A stretch of 8,976 bases of DNA from Bryobacterales bacterium (GTDB taxonomy: Bacteria; Acidobacteriota; Terriglobia; Bryobacterales; Bryobacteraceae), in contig JANXQZ010000533.1 in NCBI GenBank assembly GCA_025353235.1, forward strand, positions 1-8,976, given 5' to 3'. A program made the translations under genes and the position numbers. Shown here piece by piece: positions 5,905 to 8,976 of this stretch. The number at the start of each line of letters is the position of its first letter. Positions within the stretch are counted from its first letter, which is position 1. The notes beneath the pieces were generated by a model. That model was given only the letters and a program-made list of their open reading frames with translations. It had not been told where the DNA came from and ran no database searches.

Positions 5905-7311
5905 TCAGGAAGCGTAGCCAGGAGGTGCCGGGAACGGCCCGCGCGCTTCCTCCAACTTGATGGCCAATTCCAGCAGCAGTTCCTCTTCGTAGGGGCGGCC
6001 TACCAGTTGGACTCCCGCCGGCAACCCGCGCTCGTCAATCCCGAACGGGATCACCATGCCGGGCAGGCCAAATAAATTGAATGGCGTGGAAGGCATCATG
6101 GCCTCGAACAGGCCGATGGGCTTCTGGTCCGTCTCATAACGCCGCTGGCGATGCTCGAAGGCGCAGACTCCACACGCTGGAAGCAGCAGCACGGGGAACT
6201 GCTCCATCTGACTCAGCATTGCGGTTCGCATCTTGTCTCGCGCGGCCAAGCTCTCTAGTACCTTGTTGGCCGTGGGCTCCGCTTCCTGCAAGGCTTTCGT
6301 GAGAAACTCCGTGCCCGTCCAATGCGCCCGGTCTTCTCGCCCCGCGATGAACGCGTTCGTGATTCTGGCAGGTAGGATTCCGAAGAAGAACCACCAAAGG
6401 TTGGGCGCTCGTTCCATTCCTTTGGGCTGAAAGGATTCCACGGGGAAGCCCAAATCCTGCGCGCATTGGGCCGCTTTTCGGACCGCCGCACGAACACCCG
6501 CCTCCACTGGCACATTTAAGAACTGCTCCATGCAGCCGATCCGCACGCCGCTGAGGTCGGGTGGGCGCAATGGCACTGGCACGGAAAATGGATCTTCCCA
6601 ATCGTAGCCAGACAAGGTCTCGAAAAGCAGCTTGACATCTTTTGCAGTGCGAGCCATGGGTCCGGCAACTCCGAGCAGCCCTCCTGGATGATTGATGGCG
6701 GGCATGTGTCCCACCGCTGAGACTCGGCCTGGAGTTGGCTTGAGTCCGGCGATCCCGCAGAAATGAGCGGGGACGCGCACCGATCCTCCGCCGTCGCTCC
6801 CGATGCCAGCCGGTGAGAAAAACGATGCAATCGCGGCCGATTCGCCTCCGCTCGATCCGCCAGCCGTTCGGTCGAGATTCCACGGGTTGTTAGTGCGGCC
6901 AATTAAGTTGTTATCGGATTCGTAATTGGCGAGAAACTCCGGGCAATTTGTTTTCGCAAACGGGATGGCGCCAGCTTGCTTGAAGCGCCTCACTGCGGCG
7001 GCATCGCGAGTGGCGCGAAGATCCTGGAAGAAGCTGCTCCCGCAAGTGGTGGGATAGCCAGCCATGTCGAAGCTGTCCTTGATCGTCACCGGCACCCCAT
7101 GCAGCGGACCCGCAAACTCGTCCCGCATCTGGGCTTGCTCTGAGGCTCTGGCGGCCGCTCGAGACTCGTCGTGAAGGATGCGGATGAATGCGTTGATCTT
7201 GGGATTGTGTTTCTGAATCTGCAGAAGATGCGCGTCCAGCAACTCCACGGGGGAAAGTTTCTTGGACCGGATCTGGGCGGCCATCTCTGTTAGAGTCAGA
7301 CGGTGAGGCAT
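5905..7311 (-). CDS. Amidase-signature-family hydrolase, FAAH-like
   Basis: A 468-residue enzyme of the amidase signature family, which hydrolyses amide bonds with a Ser-cisSer-Lys triad. Seen: catalytic Lys78 in GVPVTIKDSFD (72-82), the cis-Ser in GGSSGGE (Ser153, 151-157), and the nucleophile Ser177 in GSDGGGSVRVP (171-181), followed by the closing FCGIAGLKPTPGRVS (184-198). Spacing Ser153 to Ser177 equals that of Ser217 and Ser241 in fatty acid amide hydrolase, and GGSSGGE also favours a FAAH-like member over GatA. No gatB or gatC gene lies nearby, so a role in Gln-tRNA formation is unlikely. There is no signal peptide, so it is probably cytoplasmic. ATG 7311 begins the usual MPHRLTLTEMAAQI helix; only a weak AAAGAA precedes it. 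It diverges from the secreted hypothetical gene over 78 bp. The triad is intact, so it should be active; the substrate cannot be read from sequence. Confidence 0.9.
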   Translation of the reverse strand: MPHRLTLTEMAAQIRSKKLSPVELLDAHLLQIQKHNPKINAFIRILHDESRAAARASEQAQMRDEFAGPLHGVPVTIKDSFDMAGYPTTCGSSFFQDLRATRDAAAVRRFKQAGAIPFAKTNCPEFLANYESDNNLIGRTNNPWNLDRTAGGSSGGESAAIASFFSPAGIGSDGGGSVRVPAHFCGIAGLKPTPGRVSAVGHMPAINHPGGLLGVAGPMARTAKDVKLLFETLSGYDWEDPFSVPVPLRPPDLSGVRIGCMEQFLNVPVEAGVRAAVRKAAQCAQDLGFPVESFQPKGMERAPNLWWFFFGILPARITNAFIAGREDRAHWTGTEFLTKALQEAEPTANKVLESLAARDKMRTAMLSQMEQFPVLLLPACGVCAFEHRQRRYETDQKPIGLFEAMMPSTPFNLFGLPGMVIPFGIDERGLPAGVQLVGRPYEEELLLELAIKLEEARGPFPAPPGYAS

Positions 7312-7363
7312 GTTCTTTATTGTAGTAGCCGCTTTTTTCCTAGCGAACTCACCGCATGCTAGC

Positions 7364-7380
7364 CTCGTATTAGCTACGAG
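7364..7380 (+). promoter_or_regulatory. Small hairpin next to a start codon
   Basis: CTCGTA (7364-7369) and TACGAG (7375-7380) are perfect 6-bp arms around a 5-nt loop. The right arm ends within GAGAG (7378-7382), the best ribosome-site candidate for the gene starting at 7390. In RNA the stem would cover part of that site and could lower translation. It could equally be an operator in the amidase/hypothetical spacer, or chance. Confidence 0.3.
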
Positions 7381-7389
7381 AGTCTGCTC

Positions 7390-8343
7390 ATGATAAAACT
7401 TCGGAATATTCTGGCGCTTGCCCTTTTCGTCCCCGGCTTGGCAGTTTCCGCCGACCCGGCTTTACTCGGTCTTCTGATGCCGGATGCCAAGGCGGTGGCC
7501 GGCATCCAGGTGAATCAAGCTAAGATCTCCCCGTTTGGGCAGTATGTTCTCGCGCACATGCAGCCCGATGACGCAGGCTTTAAGAAGTTCATGAGCGACA
7601 CCGGATTTGACCCTCGGAGCGATTTAAGCGAGATTGTAATGGGGTCGAATTGGGACTCGAATGTCATGGCGCACTGGTTGATTGTGGCTCGCGGAATTTT
7701 CAATTCGTCGAAGATAGAAGCCAGCTTGCTGAAGAGCGGCGGAACCAAGACTACGTTCCTGGGTGTCGATATTCTCTCGGGCAACACGAATGCTGCTAAG
7801 GAAGGCGATTCCGTGATTGCTTTCTGCGATAATTCCACGGCGGTCATGGGAGACCCGGACAGCGTGAAGGCGACCATTGAACGGTTCCAAAGCAAGGCGG
7901 ATGGCTCGCACCTGGCAGATCAAGTGAAGAGCGTCAGCGGTGCGTACGATTTCTGGTTTAGAACGCTGGTGCCGGTGTCCGAGTTTGCAGGGCTGATGCC
8001 CGATCCGAATATCGGGCAAGCGATGAACACCCAGCTGTTCCAAGCAATTTCACAGGCCAGCGGCGGGGTTAAATTTGGGGTTAATGTGCAATTTGGCGTT
8101 CAGGCAGTCACGCGCTCCGAGAAAGATGCCCAGGCGCTGGTCGACGTGGTGCGATTTATAGCAGGGATGATTCAGACAAGTCCCAATAAGAGCCCAGCCG
8201 CTGGGCAAGTCTCCACGCTGGTTGATTCTATGAATCTGAGCGCCGCCGGGAATGTCATGACGATGTCCTTGATGATCCCCGAGACTCAGGTGGAGAGCAT
8301 GCTCGATCAGGCTCGTGCGCCAAAGCACACTGCTAAGAAATAG
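7390..8343 (+). CDS. Secreted protein of unknown function, conserved acidobacterial type
   Basis: A 317-residue protein with a Sec signal peptide at residues 1-21 (basic MIKLRN, hydrophobic core, cleavage after AVSA). The mature part begins with LLGLLMPDAKAVAGIQVNQA and PFGQYVLAHM. It has alternating beta strands and helices, a DPDSVKATIERF segment in the middle, and no transmembrane helix, catalytic motif or metal-binding cluster that I recognise. The mature protein has one cysteine, in IAFCDN. The pattern (strand, GD-x-SV-helix, strand) resembles periplasmic proteins of the DUF3352 kind, but that is only a loose likeness. I believe similar MPDAK..AGIQV proteins occur in Solibacter relatives, from memory. 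The ATG at 7390 follows GAGAG by 7 nt. It stands between a divergent amidase and a convergent thioredoxin, so no operon partner suggests its function. Confidence 0.75.
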   Translation: MIKLRNILALALFVPGLAVSADPALLGLLMPDAKAVAGIQVNQAKISPFGQYVLAHMQPDDAGFKKFMSDTGFDPRSDLSEIVMGSNWDSNVMAHWLIVARGIFNSSKIEASLLKSGGTKTTFLGVDILSGNTNAAKEGDSVIAFCDNSTAVMGDPDSVKATIERFQSKADGSHLADQVKSVSGAYDFWFRTLVPVSEFAGLMPDPNIGQAMNTQLFQAISQASGGVKFGVNVQFGVQAVTRSEKDAQALVDVVRFIAGMIQTSPNKSPAAGQVSTLVDSMNLSAAGNVMTMSLMIPETQVESMLDQARAPKHTAKK

Positions 8344-8373
8344 CTGCAGGGTTCCTGGCCGACGCGGGGTTGG

Positions 8374-8817
8374 CTAGAGCAGTTTTAAGATTGCGGCTTC
8401 CAGGATCTTCGTATCGGTTTCGCCGAAGTACGAGCGGACCTTGTGCCCTTTCCGGTCATACAGAAAGAGGGCGGGAAGAGCGCCGCTCCACTTGGGATCT
8501 ATCGCATTGATAAACTGGTCGTCATTCTGCGGTTGTTTGCGATACGCGGGGCCGATTGCGTTCGCCTTCTGCAACAATCTCTCGGCTGCGGCTTCCTGCT
8601 CTGGTTCATCGGCGGAGATAAACACCAGTTCGAACCCGCGCGCCTTCAGCTTGGCCTGCAACTTGAGCAACTCGGGCATTTCAGCGCGGCAGGGCACGCA
8701 ATACGTCGCCCAGAAGTTGTACAGCACAACTTTCCCAGTATGCGCCCCTACCATTTTTTGGAAGCCTTGCTCGTTTACGGGCAGCATCGCGGCTAGGAGC
8801 AGCATGACGATTAGCAC
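8374..8817 (-). CDS. TlpA-like thioredoxin-fold protein
   Basis: A 147-residue TlpA/ResA-type thiol-disulfide protein. Seen: VVLYNFWATYCVPCRAEMPE (30-49) with the CVPC redox pair at Cys40 and Cys43, FELVFISADEPE (62-73) typical of the TlpA insert, and the cis-proline region GALPALFLYDRKG (112-124, Pro115). The N-terminus is short and hydrophobic (MLIVMLLLAAMLPVN), lacks positive charges, and may be a weak signal or membrane anchor; if exported, it works outside the cytoplasm. The GTG start at 8817 is chosen because GGAGG lies 8 nt upstream; ATG at 8805 would be too far from it. The GTG overlaps the stop codon of the upstream redoxin gene by one base, implying coupled translation. The gene probably reduces or is reduced with its redoxin partner, though the partner's client is not known. 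Confidence 0.88.
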   Translation of the reverse strand: MLIVMLLLAAMLPVNEQGFQKMVGAHTGKVVLYNFWATYCVPCRAEMPELLKLQAKLKARGFELVFISADEPEQEAAAERLLQKANAIGPAYRKQPQNDDQFINAIDPKWSGALPALFLYDRKGHKVRSYFGETDTKILEAAILKLL

Positions 8818-8975
8818 TAAGTAACCCTCCGGGCGCGTTTAATCGTGCAGCCGAACGCCTTGGTTTCCTTCACGGCCACTGCTCTTCCCGCCAGCGTCGC
8901 ATCGAGCGCTAGTCGGAGCGACTTCCGGTCCACCCGTGCCTCATTGCGATTATCGTCAATCTGGCCGCGGTAGAC
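8817..8975 (-). CDS. C-terminal part of a redoxin-family (AhpC/TSA-type) protein, cut by the window edge
   Basis: Fifty-two codons are visible before the stop. They read YRGQIDDNR (2-10), then a helix with LRLALDATLAGRAVAV (20-35), and ETKAFGCTIKR (37-47). This is the recurrent C-terminus of acidobacterial redoxin-domain proteins (YRGrIDDr, then AL..vLaGkpV, then T.a.GC.I). The thioredoxin-fold core with the catalytic cysteines lies outside the window. The cysteine in FGCTI (visible residue 43) is a conserved family feature whose role I do not know. Many such proteins are large and exported, and some carry cytochrome c or monooxygenase parts, which cannot be judged here. It is directly upstream of, and coupled to, the TlpA-like gene. 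Confidence 0.75.
   Translation of the reverse strand, partial: VYRGQIDDNRNEARVDRKSLRLALDATLAGRAVAVKETKAFGCTIKRARRVT
8826..8830 (-). promoter_or_regulatory. Shine-Dalgarno site GGAGG deciding the GTG start of the TlpA-like gene
   Basis: The minus strand reads GGAGG 8 nt before the GTG at 8817-8815, inside the last codons of the redoxin gene. The stop TAG (8819-8817) and GTG share one base. The position fits GTG and not the ATG 12 nt further on. Confidence 0.65.
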
Positions 8976-8976
8976 T

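Noticed and set aside
6134..6883. 249-codon open frame on the minus strand within the amidase gene
   Set aside because: It lies in another frame of the same strand inside an amidase with intact catalytic motifs, and its Arg/Ser-rich product looks like frame-shifted coding sequence.
1..8976. A new defence, mobile or biosynthetic system
   Set aside because: No transposase, integrase, nuclease, repeat-spacer array, reverse transcriptase, toxin-antitoxin pair or biosynthetic cluster is visible on either strand; the genes are mostly ordinary and unrelated to each other.

Overview
The window looks like chromosomal DNA of a soil-type Acidobacteriota, most probably a Bryobacterales / Candidatus Solibacter relative. 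This is inferred from the kinds of genes present: a CBM9-like protein, the start of an ECF-like sigma factor of the TIGR02999 type, a redoxin with the acidobacterial-style C-terminal tail, a DUF4126 membrane protein, and a repeat whose translation contains LANGRGSV. No 16S or other decisive marker is present. Gene density is high, genes lie on both strands in short units, and I see no rRNA, tRNA, CRISPR array, transposase or phage gene.

Layout. Positions 3-2292 (+) hold two tandem, overlapping alpha-D-phosphohexomutase genes; the first lacks its N-terminus at the window edge, and the second is a complete GlmM/phosphomannomutase-like enzyme. They meet tail to tail with a small FtsB/DivIC-type septum gene (2299-2628, -). 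Across a 69-bp spacer with a symmetric -10-like palindrome lies cutA (2698-3024, +). Its end overlaps the end of a CBM9-like gene (2982-3746, -), which diverges from a DUF4126 membrane protein (3791-4735, +). The last codons of that gene lie in a probable dispersed repeat.

Positions 4838-5838 are a scar. A secreted beta-sandwich protein gene (+) loses its C-terminus at about 5698. Immediately there the coding sequence of an ECF-like sigma factor on the opposite strand begins, itself cut after about 46 codons. The two truncated genes are joined tail to tail. Next come a FAAH-like amidase (5905-7311, -), a secreted protein of unknown function (7390-8343, +), and a translationally coupled pair on the minus strand: the tail of a redoxin-family protein (8817-8975) followed by a small TlpA-like thioredoxin (8374-8817).

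Functional links. The first genes fit envelope work: sugar-phosphate mutation for peptidoglycan or polysaccharide, and septum formation. The last two fit thiol redox chemistry, perhaps in the envelope. The rest looks like ordinary, unrelated housekeeping or accessory genes. I did not find a convincing new multi-gene system. The most notable observations are the gene-gene breakpoint near 5698 and the repeat-derived C-terminus near 4685-4735.
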